Below, one piece after another: positions 52,444-60,642 of a stretch of DNA of 64,000 nt (within the stretch, counting starts at the first letter, position 1; the number at the start of each line of letters is the position of its first letter). Made by a program: the position numbers and the translations under genes. The notes beneath the pieces are model-generated. The model ran no database searches. It was given only the letters and a program-made list of their open reading frames with translations, and was not told where the DNA came from. The stretch is from the NCBI RefSeq assembly GCF_015680405.1, contig NZ_JADLJS010000026.1:1-64000 (forward strand), written 5' to 3'. Source of the stretch: Pseudomonas pudica (GTDB lineage Bacteria > Pseudomonadota > Gammaproteobacteria > Pseudomonadales > Pseudomonadaceae).

Positions 52444-52841
52444 GCCGCCTGGCCGCGCTGTGCCTGGGCCTGCTGCTGGTGGCAGTGCTGGCCACCTCGG
52501 CCAGGGCAGGGGACGAGGACGAGATGCAAGGTTTCATCGTCGACAACACCATCTCGCACATCGGCCACGACTTTTATTACTACTTCGCCGACCGCCTGCG
52601 CGCCACCAGCCGGCTGGATTTCAACCTGGTGGTGCGCGAACGCCCGGATGCCCGCTGGGGCAGCCTGGTCACCGTGGAATTCGAGCGTGAGGTGGTGTAC
52701 CGCCGCTTTCTGCCACCGAACACCACCGAGCTCAAGGACGAGGCCGTTGCAGCAGCCGACCTGGTCAAGCAGCAAATCATCCAACGCAAGTTGCAACGCC
52801 TGCTGCAGGACACCACCGATCTGGAGAGGGACGAGCTATGA
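52440..52841 (+). CDS. csgE: Curli assembly factor CsgE
   Basis: 133-residue periplasmic protein with signal peptide MSRLAALCLGLLLVAVLATSARA. GFIVDNTISHIGHDFYYYFADRL is the CsgE family hallmark, and the C-terminal helix (ADLVKQQIIQRKLQRLL) is typical. CsgE caps the CsgG channel and guides substrates. Overlaps the pseudopilin 3 gene by four bases, so it is firmly part of the Gsp-like operon. Confidence 0.93.
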   Translation: MSRLAALCLGLLLVAVLATSARAGDEDEMQGFIVDNTISHIGHDFYYYFADRLRATSRLDFNLVVRERPDARWGSLVTVEFEREVVYRRFLPPNTTELKDEAVAAADLVKQQIIQRKLQRLLQDTTDLERDEL

Positions 52842-53251
52842 AGTACCACATACCCCGTTGCATCGCCGCCTGCCTGTTTGCCAGCGCATGTGCCGCCCAG
52901 GCCACCGAGCTGGTGTACACCCCGGTCAACCCGGCCTTTGGCGGCAACCCGCTCAATGGCACCTGGTTGCTGAACAACGCCCAGGCGCAGAACGACCACG
53001 ACGACCCCGACCTCAAGGACCGCTCCTCGGCCTTTGCCGGCACCACGGCCCTGGAGCGCTTCAGCAACCAGCTGGAGTCGCGGATGTTGTCGCAGTTGCT
53101 GGACAACATCAGTAACGGCAACACCGGCAGCATGGCGACCGATGCGTTTCTCATCGACGTCATCGACGATTCCGGGGCCTTGAGCATCAAGGTCACCGAT
53201 CGCGCCACAGGAGAAATCTCGATCATTGAGGTCAGCGGCCTGAACCCTTGA
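52838..53251 (+). CDS. csgF: Curli assembly factor CsgF
   Basis: 137-residue exported protein with signal peptide to CAAQA|TE. TELVYTPVNPAFGGNPLNGTWLLNNAQAQN (residues 23-52) is the CsgF N-terminus that inserts into the CsgG barrel, followed by FSNQLESRMLSQLLDNI and a C-terminal domain. Overlaps csgE by four bases. In curli systems it couples the channel to the nucleator CsgB, which is missing here. Confidence 0.93.
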   Translation: MKYHIPRCIAACLFASACAAQATELVYTPVNPAFGGNPLNGTWLLNNAQAQNDHDDPDLKDRSSAFAGTTALERFSNQLESRMLSQLLDNISNGNTGSMATDAFLIDVIDDSGALSIKVTDRATGEISIIEVSGLNP

Positions 53252-53284
53252 GGGGGAAGGGCTATTTGTTGGGGAGAGAACACC

Positions 53285-54133
53285 ATGAAACGTCTGCTGA
53301 GCACACTGCTGATTCTCACGGCCCTGGGCCTGCACGGTTGTGGCCTGCGCGAACCGATGCCCGCCGAACAGGACTCGGAAACCCCGACCCTGACCCCCCG
53401 GGCCTCGACCTACTACGACCTGATCAACATGCCACGGCCCAAGGGCCGGTTGATGGCGGTGGTGTACGGCTTCCGCGACCAGACCGGGCAGTACAAGCCG
53501 ACCCCGGCCAGCTCGTTCTCCACCAGCGTCACCCAGGGCGCGGCAAGCATGCTGATGGACGCCCTGAACGCCAGCGGCTGGTTCGTGGTACTGGAGCGTG
53601 AAGGCCTGCAGAACCTGTTGACCGAGCGCAAGATCATCCGTGCTTCGCAGAAAAAGCCTGATGTACCGGAAAACATCATGGGCGAGCTGCCTCCGCTGCA
53701 GGCCGCCAACCTGATGCTGGAGGGCGGTATCATCGCCTACGACACCAACGTGCGCAGCGGCGGCGAGGGTGCTCGTTACCTGGGTATAGACATCTCCCGC
53801 GAGTACCGCGTCGACCAGGTGACCGTTAACCTGCGTGCGGTGGACGTGCGCACCGGGCAGGTGCTGGCCAATGTGATGACCAGCAAGACCATCTACTCGG
53901 TCGGGCGCAGTGCCGGGGTGTTCAAGTTCATCGAGTTCAAGAAGCTGCTCGAGGCCGAGGTGGGGTACACCACCAACGAACCGGCGCAGCTGTGCGTGCT
54001 GTCGGCGATCGAGGCGGCGGTGGGGCATCTGCTGGCGCAGGGGATTGAACGGCGGCTGTGGCAGGTGGCGGGGGATGCGGGGGAAGGGCAGGCTACGGTG
54101 GACAAGTACCTGAGCCAGAATCAGCAGCCGTGA
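53285..54133 (+). CDS. csgG: Curli secretion channel lipoprotein CsgG
   Basis: 282-residue lipoprotein (lipobox LGLHGC, Cys19) that forms the nonameric outer-membrane channel. The family segments AVVYGFRDQTGQYKP, SSFSTSVTQGAASMLMDAL, FVVLEREGLQNLLTERKIIRA, GGIIAYDTNVRSGGEGARYLGI and KTIYSVGRSAGVFKFIEFKKLLEAEVGYTTNEP (residues ~202-236) are all present. GGGGAGAG precedes the start. No csgA, csgB, csgC or csgD is in the window. The gene's last codons run directly into a tandem REP array. Confidence 0.93.
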   Translation: MKRLLSTLLILTALGLHGCGLREPMPAEQDSETPTLTPRASTYYDLINMPRPKGRLMAVVYGFRDQTGQYKPTPASSFSTSVTQGAASMLMDALNASGWFVVLEREGLQNLLTERKIIRASQKKPDVPENIMGELPPLQAANLMLEGGIIAYDTNVRSGGEGARYLGIDISREYRVDQVTVNLRAVDVRTGQVLANVMTSKTIYSVGRSAGVFKFIEFKKLLEAEVGYTTNEPAQLCVLSAIEAAVGHLLAQGIERRLWQVAGDAGEGQATVDKYLSQNQQP

Positions 54134-54725
54134 TTGGCTACGAGGGCCTCTGCGCGGGTGAACCCGCTCCCACAGGTACAGCTTCAACTCGAAGCCCGCG
54201 CTGTCCCTGTGGGAGCGGGCCCGCCCGCGAAGCAGACGACGCGGTGGATGGCACCGGCTTTGCCGGTGTTCGCGGGCTTGCCCGCTCCCACAGGGACCGC
54301 GTGATCTCAAGTGCGACGCCATCCCTGTGGGGTTTACCCGCAAATGGGCCGGTGCCGGGTGTCTGGCGGGCACCTGGGCTTTGTTGAAATCAAGCGGCAG
54401 CCGTGATTGAGCTTGAGGGCCTCTTCGCGGGTGAACCCGCTCCCACAGGTTCAGCGCCAACTCAAAGCCAGCGCAGTACCTGTGGGAGCGGGCCCGCCCG
54501 CGAAGCAGACGACGCGGTGGATGGCACCGGCTTTGCCGGTGTTCGCGGGCATGCCCGCTCCCACAGGTACCGTGTGATCTCAAGTGCGACGCCGGCCCTG
54601 TGGGAGCGGGTTTACCCGCGAATGGGGCGGTGCCGGGTGTCTGGCGGGTACCTGGGCTTTGTTGAAATCAAGCGGCAGCTGTGATTGACCTCGTGGGCCT
54701 CTTCGCGGGCGCGCCCGCTCCCACA
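54131..54725. repeat. Tandem 273/278-bp repeat made of REP pairs
   Basis: Two nearly identical units (54131-54403 and 54404-54681) plus a partial third (54682-54725), each starting TGATTG and ending in CAAGCGGCAGC(C/T)G. Each unit contains two REP inverted pairs of the GCGGGTTTACCCGC class, the GGATGGCACCGGCTTTGCCG spacer, and a unique GTGTCTGGCGGG tail. The first unit starts at the csgG stop codon. No gene is seen here, and the region to 54906 holds only the leader of the next gene. Confidence 0.9.
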
Positions 54726-54839
54726 AATATTGCGCAAGCTTCCAGATCTTGAGCAAGGCGGCGCTCCTGCGTGTCCCTTTACGTAAACGTCACCATATGC
54801 CACCTTCTACCGCAGCCTGATGACGGCCAGGGATTTCTC

Positions 54840-54889
54840 CCGCAAACTGCGGAAAATTCCCAAGCCCGTTCCCCGCCACCTTGGCGGGG
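54840..54889 (+). promoter_or_regulatory. Two small hairpins before the AcoR-like gene
   Basis: CCGCA-AAC-TGCGG (54840-54852) and CCCCGCCA-CCT-TGGCGGGG (54871-54889) directly precede the ribosome site (GGAG at 54897). The second could mask translation initiation or end upstream transcripts; no U-run follows. Confidence 0.4.
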
Positions 54890-54906
54890 CACAGCCGGAG
54901 TAGAAA

Positions 54907-56817
54907 ATGGCGCGACAACTAATAACAAACGCCCACGACCCGCTGCACGAATCCCGCCAGGCCCGCCTCAGGCTGGCCAGCGAAGGCGAGCTGCCACTGG
55001 GCATGCTGCGCGACGAGATCGATGCCTCCTGGCGCCGCAGCCTGGGCCATGGCCTGGATTGCCTGCAGGGCGAGCAGGTCGGCCTGGGCCTGGAGCAGGG
55101 CCACGACCTGCGCATGCTGCTGGAGCGCAATCGCCTGCTGGTCGACGCCGTTACCCCCGAACTGGACTACCTGGTCGCGCGCCAGGGCAAGGCCGGCATC
55201 GTCATCCTCGGCGACGCCCAGGCCAACGTGCTGGCCATAGAAGGGCAGAAGCACGTGCTGCAACGCGAGGGCCTGCGTGACCTGCACCCGGGCAGTTGCT
55301 GGAGCGAGTCATTGCGCGGCACCAACGCCATCGGCACGGCAGTGGTAGAAGGCCGACCGACCTTGATCAACTGCGGCGAACATTACCTCGACCGCCTCAG
55401 CCCGTTCTCCTGCACTTCGGTACCCCTGCGCGACCCGCGCGGCGAGGTGATCGGCGTGCTCGACATCACCCGTGAAGGGGTGATGGCGCAACCACAGGAC
55501 AGCCTGTCGACGCTGATGCTGGCGGCCGGCAACATCGAAAGCCGCATGTTCGGCCTGTGCCACCCAGAGCAATTGGTGCTGGCCTTCCATAGCCGCCCGC
55601 AATACCTCAACAGTGCCTGGCATGGCCTGCTGGCGCTGAGCCTGGACGGCGAGGTGCTGGCTGCCAACGACAGTGCCTGCCAGCTGTTGCAGGTGCCGCG
55701 CCATGAGCTGTTGGGCCGGCGCAGCAGCGACCTGCTGGGTGAACGGTCACCGGCCTTCATCGCCCGCCTGTGGCAGGGCGGGGTGAGCAGCGTGCAAACG
55801 GCCAAGGGCGAGTTCTACTTCCGCGCCCTGCAGCTGCCGCGCCATGGCCGGGTCAACGGCAGCACGCCGGTGAGCAAGCCGGCGCCGGGCAAGCAGTCGC
55901 CAGCCCTCGACGCCCTGGCCGGTGGCGACCCGCGCCTGGCGCGCAACCTGCGCATGGCCCGCCAGGGACTGGGCAATGGCCTGCCGGTGCTGTTGCTGGG
56001 CGAGACCGGTACCGGCAAGGAGGTCGTCGCCCGGGCTCTGCATCAGGCCAGCCCGCGTGCCGACAAACCGTTCGTGGCCGTCAACTGCGCGGCCATCCCC
56101 GAAGGGCTGATCGAGTCCGAACTGTTCGGCTACCGTGAAGGCGCGTTCACCGGTTCGCGCCGGGGCGGCATGGTCGGCCGGCTGATGCAGGCCCATGGCG
56201 GCACGCTGTTCCTCGACGAAATCGGCGACATGCCGCTAGCACTGCAGGCGCGCTTGTTGCGGGTACTGCAGGAACGGCGAGTGGCCCCGCTGGGGGCGGG
56301 CGACGAGCAGGAAATCGACGTGGCATTGATCTGTGCCACCCACCGCGACCTCAAGCGCCTGGTGCAGGAGCAGCACTTCCGCGAAGACCTTTACTACCGG
56401 GTCAACGGCGTGTCGCTGCGCCTGCCGGCACTGCGCGAGCGTGATGACCTGGCGGCGATAATCCAGGGGCTGCTGGACAAGTCAGATGCCCGGGGCGTGA
56501 CGCTGGACCCTGCCCTGACCGCGCTGCTCGAAGGCTTCGACTGGCCGGGCAACATCCGTCAGCTGGAAATGGTCGTGCGCACCGCGCTGGCCATGCGCGA
56601 GGACGGCGAGCAGGTGCTGACCCTCGACCACCTCACCGACTGCCTGCTGGACGACCTGGCCAGTGGCACGGCACCTTCCGGCAGCCTCAAGGACAACGAA
56701 CTGGAGCTGATCCGTGGCGCCTTGGCGCGCCATCAGGGCAACGTGTCCGCGGCGGCCGAGGCGCTGGGTATCAGCCGGGCGACGCTGTACCGCAAGCTCA
56801 AGCAGTTGCGCGGCTGA
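54907..56817 (+). CDS. AcoR-like sigma-54-dependent regulator
   Basis: 636-residue enhancer-binding protein of the AcoR type. An N-terminal sensor GAF-like region (about 70-200; IVILGDAQANVLAIEG, CWSESLRGTNAIGTAVVEGRPTLI) is followed by a PAS-like domain (about 235-300; YLNSAWHGLLALSLDGEVLAANDSACQLL). The AAA+ domain has Walker A GETGTGKE (365-372), GAFTGS (412-417, a variant of GAFTGA) and TLFLDEIGDMPL. A Fis-type HTH (NVSAAAEALGISRATLYRKLKQL) ends the protein. Two bases separate it from the qhpF start, so it probably controls amine-dehydrogenase genes through RpoN. Ligand (amine or aldehyde) not deducible. Confidence 0.9.
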   Translation: MARQLITNAHDPLHESRQARLRLASEGELPLGMLRDEIDASWRRSLGHGLDCLQGEQVGLGLEQGHDLRMLLERNRLLVDAVTPELDYLVARQGKAGIVILGDAQANVLAIEGQKHVLQREGLRDLHPGSCWSESLRGTNAIGTAVVEGRPTLINCGEHYLDRLSPFSCTSVPLRDPRGEVIGVLDITREGVMAQPQDSLSTLMLAAGNIESRMFGLCHPEQLVLAFHSRPQYLNSAWHGLLALSLDGEVLAANDSACQLLQVPRHELLGRRSSDLLGERSPAFIARLWQGGVSSVQTAKGEFYFRALQLPRHGRVNGSTPVSKPAPGKQSPALDALAGGDPRLARNLRMARQGLGNGLPVLLLGETGTGKEVVARALHQASPRADKPFVAVNCAAIPEGLIESELFGYREGAFTGSRRGGMVGRLMQAHGGTLFLDEIGDMPLALQARLLRVLQERRVAPLGAGDEQEIDVALICATHRDLKRLVQEQHFREDLYYRVNGVSLRLPALRERDDLAAIIQGLLDKSDARGVTLDPALTALLEGFDWPGNIRQLEMVVRTALAMREDGEQVLTLDHLTDCLLDDLASGTAPSGSLKDNELELIRGALARHQGNVSAAAEALGISRATLYRKLKQLRG

Positions 56818-56818
56818 C

Positions 56819-58552
56819 GTGGGCGGCCTGTTCGCCCGGCTGGTGGAATCCAGCGACCCTGTGCTCATGCGCCAGGCGTTGGCCTGGCTGTATGGTTTCG
56901 TGCGCCCCCATCGACGCGCCATCGGCCTGTTGCTTGGCTTGTCGCTGGGCGCCTCGTTGCTGGCGCTGGCGCAACCCTGGCTGGTCAAGACGCTGATCGA
57001 CGAGGGGCTGCTGGCCAAGGACTACCAGACCCTCTGGCACATGGCCGCGATCATGATCGGCGCGGGCCTGCTGGGTACCGTGCTGGCCGGGGTAAACCGC
57101 TACCTGCACACGCGCTTGTCGGGGCGCATCCTGTTTGCCCTGCGCGATGACCTTTACCGCCACCTGCAGCAGCTGTCGCCAACGTTCTATGGGCGGCGGC
57201 GCATCGGCGACATCCTTTCGCGGCTGGATGGCGATGTGGCGGAAATCCAGCGCTTTGCCGTGGATTCGCTGTTTTCGGCGGTGTCGGCGGCGATCGGCCT
57301 GGTGGGCGCGGTGGTGCTGATGCTGATGCTGTCGTGGCAACTGTCGCTGCTGCTGGCGCTGCTGGTGCCGATCGAAGTGCTGTGGCTGCGCTGGATGCGG
57401 CGCAAGGTGGAGCGCGAAGTACGCAACCTGCGCGAACGCTCGGCGGATGTGTCGTCGTTCCTGGTCGAAACCCTGCCGGCGATGAAGTTCATCCAGGCCG
57501 CCGGCCAGCAGGGCCGCGAGGCGGGGCGCCTGGACCAGTTGGGCCAGGGCTACATGCGCCAGTTGCTGAAGGTGCAGGTGACCGAGTTCTTCACCCAGGC
57601 CATTCCCGGCACGCTGACCTCATGGTGCCGCGCCTGCGCGTTTCTGGTTGGCGGCTGGTGGGTGATCCAGGGCACCTGGCAACTAGGGGCGCTGATCGCC
57701 TTTTCCACCTACATGGGCATGGCGGTAGGGCCAGTGCAGAGCCTGCTGGGCCTGTACGTGGCGGTGCAGCGCATGGCGGTAAGCCTGGGGCGGGTGATGG
57801 AACTGAAGCAGGAGGCCGTCGCCGTGCGTCCGGCAGCCAACCCTCAGCCCCTGCCCGATGGCCCGGGCGAATTGCGTCTGGAAGGGGTGAGCTTTGCCCA
57901 TGAAGGGCGCCAGGGCGCGGTCCTGAACAACGTGCAGGTGTGCGTGCCGGGTGGCCTGAAGGTGGCCATCAGCGGTGCTTCGGGGGTGGGCAAGTCGACC
58001 CTGATCGACCTGCTGCAGCGCTTCTATGACCCGGACGCCGGGCGCATCCTGCTGGATGGCACCGACTTGCGCGAGCTGGACCTGGCCGCCCTGCGTCGGC
58101 GCATTGCGGTGGTCAGCCAGGATATCGTGCTGTTCCGCGGCACCCTGGCACAAAACCTGGCCTACGGCGTGCCCGAGGCAAGCCGTGAGGAACTGGAACG
58201 GGTAGTGCGCCTGGCGCGGCTGGACAGCCTGGTCGACAGCCTGCCGCTGGGCCTGGACGGCCTGCTGGGTGAGCGTGGCCAGCAGTTGTCGGGCGGGCAG
58301 AAACAACGCATTGCCATCGCCCGCGCGGTGTTGCAGACGCCGGCGATCCTGGTGCTGGACGAGGCTACATCGGCGGTGGACGAAGCCACCGAGCGCGAGG
58401 TGATCGCGGCCATCGACCAGCTGTTCGCCGGCCGCACGCGCATCCTGATCAGCCATCGTGCTTCGACCCTGGCCGATGCCGACCTGCACCTGCAGCTGCA
58501 CGATGGCCAGTTGCAGGTGTTGCCCGAGGAGGTAATCAAGCATGGGCACTGA
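56819..58552 (+). CDS. qhpF: QhpF-type ABC transporter (fused membrane/ATPase)
   Basis: 577-residue half-transporter: N-terminal six-helix exporter domain (AIGLLLGLSLGASLLALAQPWLVKTLIDEGLL, MRIGDILSRLDGDV-like IGDILSRLDGDVAEIQRF), C-terminal ATPase with Walker A GASGVGKST (386-394), signature LSGGQKQR (490-497), Walker B ILVLDEATS. In quinohemoprotein amine dehydrogenase (QHNDH) clusters QhpF exports the cross-linked gamma subunit QhpC. The neighbours qhpE and qhpG support that. Translation probably starts at the GTG next to the regulator stop (TGACGTG); the ATG at 56867 is an alternative. Confidence 0.85.
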   Translation: MGGLFARLVESSDPVLMRQALAWLYGFVRPHRRAIGLLLGLSLGASLLALAQPWLVKTLIDEGLLAKDYQTLWHMAAIMIGAGLLGTVLAGVNRYLHTRLSGRILFALRDDLYRHLQQLSPTFYGRRRIGDILSRLDGDVAEIQRFAVDSLFSAVSAAIGLVGAVVLMLMLSWQLSLLLALLVPIEVLWLRWMRRKVEREVRNLRERSADVSSFLVETLPAMKFIQAAGQQGREAGRLDQLGQGYMRQLLKVQVTEFFTQAIPGTLTSWCRACAFLVGGWWVIQGTWQLGALIAFSTYMGMAVGPVQSLLGLYVAVQRMAVSLGRVMELKQEAVAVRPAANPQPLPDGPGELRLEGVSFAHEGRQGAVLNNVQVCVPGGLKVAISGASGVGKSTLIDLLQRFYDPDAGRILLDGTDLRELDLAALRRRIAVVSQDIVLFRGTLAQNLAYGVPEASREELERVVRLARLDSLVDSLPLGLDGLLGERGQQLSGGQKQRIAIARAVLQTPAILVLDEATSAVDEATEREVIAAIDQLFAGRTRILISHRASTLADADLHLQLHDGQLQVLPEEVIKHGH

Positions 58553-59219
58553 CTTGCGCGTTGGCGTCATCGACAGTGGTTGCTCGCCGGAGCAGGCCAG
58601 TGCCTTGCTGGGCGCGCGCCGCTTCTGGCTGGAGGACGGCCGGTTGCGCGAAGGTGACCTGCTGCCCGACCAGCTTGGGCACGGTAGCGCCGTGCTCGCC
58701 GGCTTGCAGCGGGAGGCCGGGCCGGTGCCCGTGCTGCTGGCCCAGGTTTTCGGCGCCCAGGCCAGCACCAGTGCCCTGCAGGTGGCGGCCGCGCTGCTGT
58801 GGCTGGTGGAGGCGGGGGCTACGCTGGTCAACCTCAGCCTTGGCCTGCAGCAGGACCGGCCTGTGCTGCACCAGGCCTGCGCCGAGGCTTTGGCCGCGGG
58901 TGTGCTGTTGTGCGCCTCCAGCCCGGCCCAGGGCGGGCCGGTGTATCCGGCCAGCTACCCCGGGGTGATCCGGGTTACCGGCGATGCCCGCTGTGCGCCG
59001 GGCCAGTGGTCCTGGCTGGGTACCCGGCAGGCGGACTTTGGCGGTTATGTGGGCGTGGGCGGCAGGGCGGGCGCGAGCCTGGGCTGTGCGGCCCTGAGTG
59101 GCAGGGTGGCTGCGTTGCTGCGTGATCAGCCGGGCATGGACCACCCGCAGGTTCATGACTGGTTGCGCCACCACGCGGCGTTTGCCGGCCCTGAGCGACG
59201 AGGTGCCGGCCATGGCTGA
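58542..59219 (+). CDS. qhpE: QhpE-type subtilisin-like peptidase
   Basis: 225-residue S8-family serine protease without a signal peptide. Catalytic triad: Asp in RVGVIDSGC, His in LGHGSAVLAGL, Ser in GASLGCAALSG. NLSLGLQQD and VLLCASSPAQGG are further subtilase landmarks. QhpE removes the leader of the QHNDH gamma subunit (QhpC) in the cytoplasm. GAGGAGG lies upstream, and the gene overlaps qhpF by 11 bases. Confidence 0.85.
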   Translation: MGTDLRVGVIDSGCSPEQASALLGARRFWLEDGRLREGDLLPDQLGHGSAVLAGLQREAGPVPVLLAQVFGAQASTSALQVAAALLWLVEAGATLVNLSLGLQQDRPVLHQACAEALAAGVLLCASSPAQGGPVYPASYPGVIRVTGDARCAPGQWSWLGTRQADFGGYVGVGGRAGASLGCAALSGRVAALLRDQPGMDHPQVHDWLRHHAAFAGPERRGAGHG

Positions 59220-60504
59220 ACCACGCATTGTGGTGCTGGGGGCAGGCCCTGCGGGTGCGGCCACGGCCATTGGCCTGCGGCGGCTGGGCTATGCGGTGAC
59301 GGTGGTGTCCGAATGGCGCCGGTTTGCGGCGGTCGAAGGGGTTTCGCAGCGGGTGCTGGAGGGTCTGCGCCACGCCGGCCTTGGCGGGGCGTTGCGCCAG
59401 GCGGCAATGCCGGCGACTCGGCAAGTGCACTGGAATGGCCAGCAGCTGCACCTGAACCAGGAATTTCTGCTGGATCGGCAAAGGTTTGACCGGGCGCTGC
59501 GCGACGACCTTCAGCGTGCGGGTGTGAGCGTGGTCGAGGGGCGGGTGCGCGAGGTGGTTCGCGAAGTCGGTCATGGTATTCGCCTGGACGACGGGCAGGT
59601 ACTGCAGGCCGATTTCCTGGTCGAAGCCCGAGGCCGTCAGGCCCCGCTGGCTGCCGATCGCCTGCGCGGGCCGGAGACGGTCAGCTTGCTGAATGTCTGG
59701 CAGGCCGCCCCCGGGGCGCCCGCATCGGCGGTGGAGAGCCTGGCGGATGGCTGGGCGTGGATGGCGCGCCTGGAGGACGGCCGCTGCTACTGGCAAGTCA
59801 CCCTGGACGCCGCCGGGCTGCCGGGCAAGGCCGGGTTGGCGGATTACTGCGCGGCGCGGCGAGCCGACAGCGCGCTGGTGGCCGAGCTGTTCGATGCCAG
59901 GGCATTGGCGTCGGCAGAGGTGCATGCTCGCAGCAGTACCGCGATTCTGGCTGGTGAGTGCGTCGGGCAGGACTGGATACGCGTGGGCGATGCCGCGATG
60001 GCCGTTGACCCACTGTCGGGCAACGGGATCTTCCAGTCGCTGTCTTCGGCGCTGCAGGCGCCGGTGGTGATCAATACCTTGCTGCGCAGGCCCGAGCGGG
60101 CAGGGTTGGCGCGGCAGTTTCACCAGCAGCGGATCGAACAGCTGTTTTTGCGCTTTGCCCGGATCGGGCGGGATTTCTATGGCCAAGAGCAGGGGCGCGT
60201 GGGGCAGCCGGTCTGGGCACGGCGGCAGGGGTGGCCGGACATGCAGGCATTGCACGTGGCGACGGACTGGAGTGCGGTGAGGGTCGAGCGGCGGCCGGTG
60301 TTGCGTGACGGGCTGGTGGATGAGGCGGAAGTGGTGGTGACGGCGGATCAGCCGTTGGGGGTGTGGCATTTGCAGGGGGTGGAGCTGGCGCCGGTGGTGC
60401 GGGAGTTGCAGGCTGGTCGGCCTCTTGAGGCAGTGGTGTCGGGCCTGTCGGGGGAGCAGCAGAGAATGGTGCGGCGGTGGTTGTTGGAGCAGGGTCTGGC
60501 TTGA
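59212..60504 (+). CDS. qhpG: QhpG-type FAD-dependent monooxygenase
   Basis: 430-residue flavin monooxygenase. The FAD-binding GAGPAGAATAIGLRRLGY motif sits at the N-terminus and the second FAD motif is DWIRVGDAAMAVDPLSGNG. QhpG hydroxylates a tryptophan of the QHNDH gamma subunit on the way to cysteine tryptophylquinone. Overlaps qhpE by eight bases. It is the last gene of this unit and is followed by a REP pair. Confidence 0.85.
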   Translation: MAEPRIVVLGAGPAGAATAIGLRRLGYAVTVVSEWRRFAAVEGVSQRVLEGLRHAGLGGALRQAAMPATRQVHWNGQQLHLNQEFLLDRQRFDRALRDDLQRAGVSVVEGRVREVVREVGHGIRLDDGQVLQADFLVEARGRQAPLAADRLRGPETVSLLNVWQAAPGAPASAVESLADGWAWMARLEDGRCYWQVTLDAAGLPGKAGLADYCAARRADSALVAELFDARALASAEVHARSSTAILAGECVGQDWIRVGDAAMAVDPLSGNGIFQSLSSALQAPVVINTLLRRPERAGLARQFHQQRIEQLFLRFARIGRDFYGQEQGRVGQPVWARRQGWPDMQALHVATDWSAVRVERRPVLRDGLVDEAEVVVTADQPLGVWHLQGVELAPVVRELQAGRPLEAVVSGLSGEQQRMVRRWLLEQGLA

Positions 60505-60511
60505 GATTGCA

Positions 60512-60632
60512 GGGGCCGCTTTGCGGCCCTTTCGCGACACAAGGCCGCTCCCACAGGTTCACGCAAACCTTGAGGGCAGCGCTGTACCTGTGGGAGCGGC
60601 CTTGTGTCGCGATGGGCTGCGCAGCAGCACCA
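60512..60632. repeat. Inverted REP pair, CCTTGTGTCGCGA class
   Basis: GGGCCGCTTTGCGGCCCTTT with CGACACAAGGCCGCTCCCAC faces GTGGGAGCGGCCTTGTGTCG with GGGCTGCGCAGCAGC, between convergent genes, and probably ends both transcripts. Confidence 0.88.
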
Positions 60633-60642
60633 GGATTTCGAA

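Noticed and set aside
54145..54720. Short open frames within the tandem REP array
   Set aside because: They consist only of REP translation (for example AGEPAPTG, VRGHARSHR), have no ribosome site and repeat with the DNA unit.
53252..54906. Search for csgA/csgB curlin repeats next to csgG
   Set aside because: No Gln/Asn/Ser-rich repeat protein is encoded; the stretch after csgG is REP DNA and a regulator leader.
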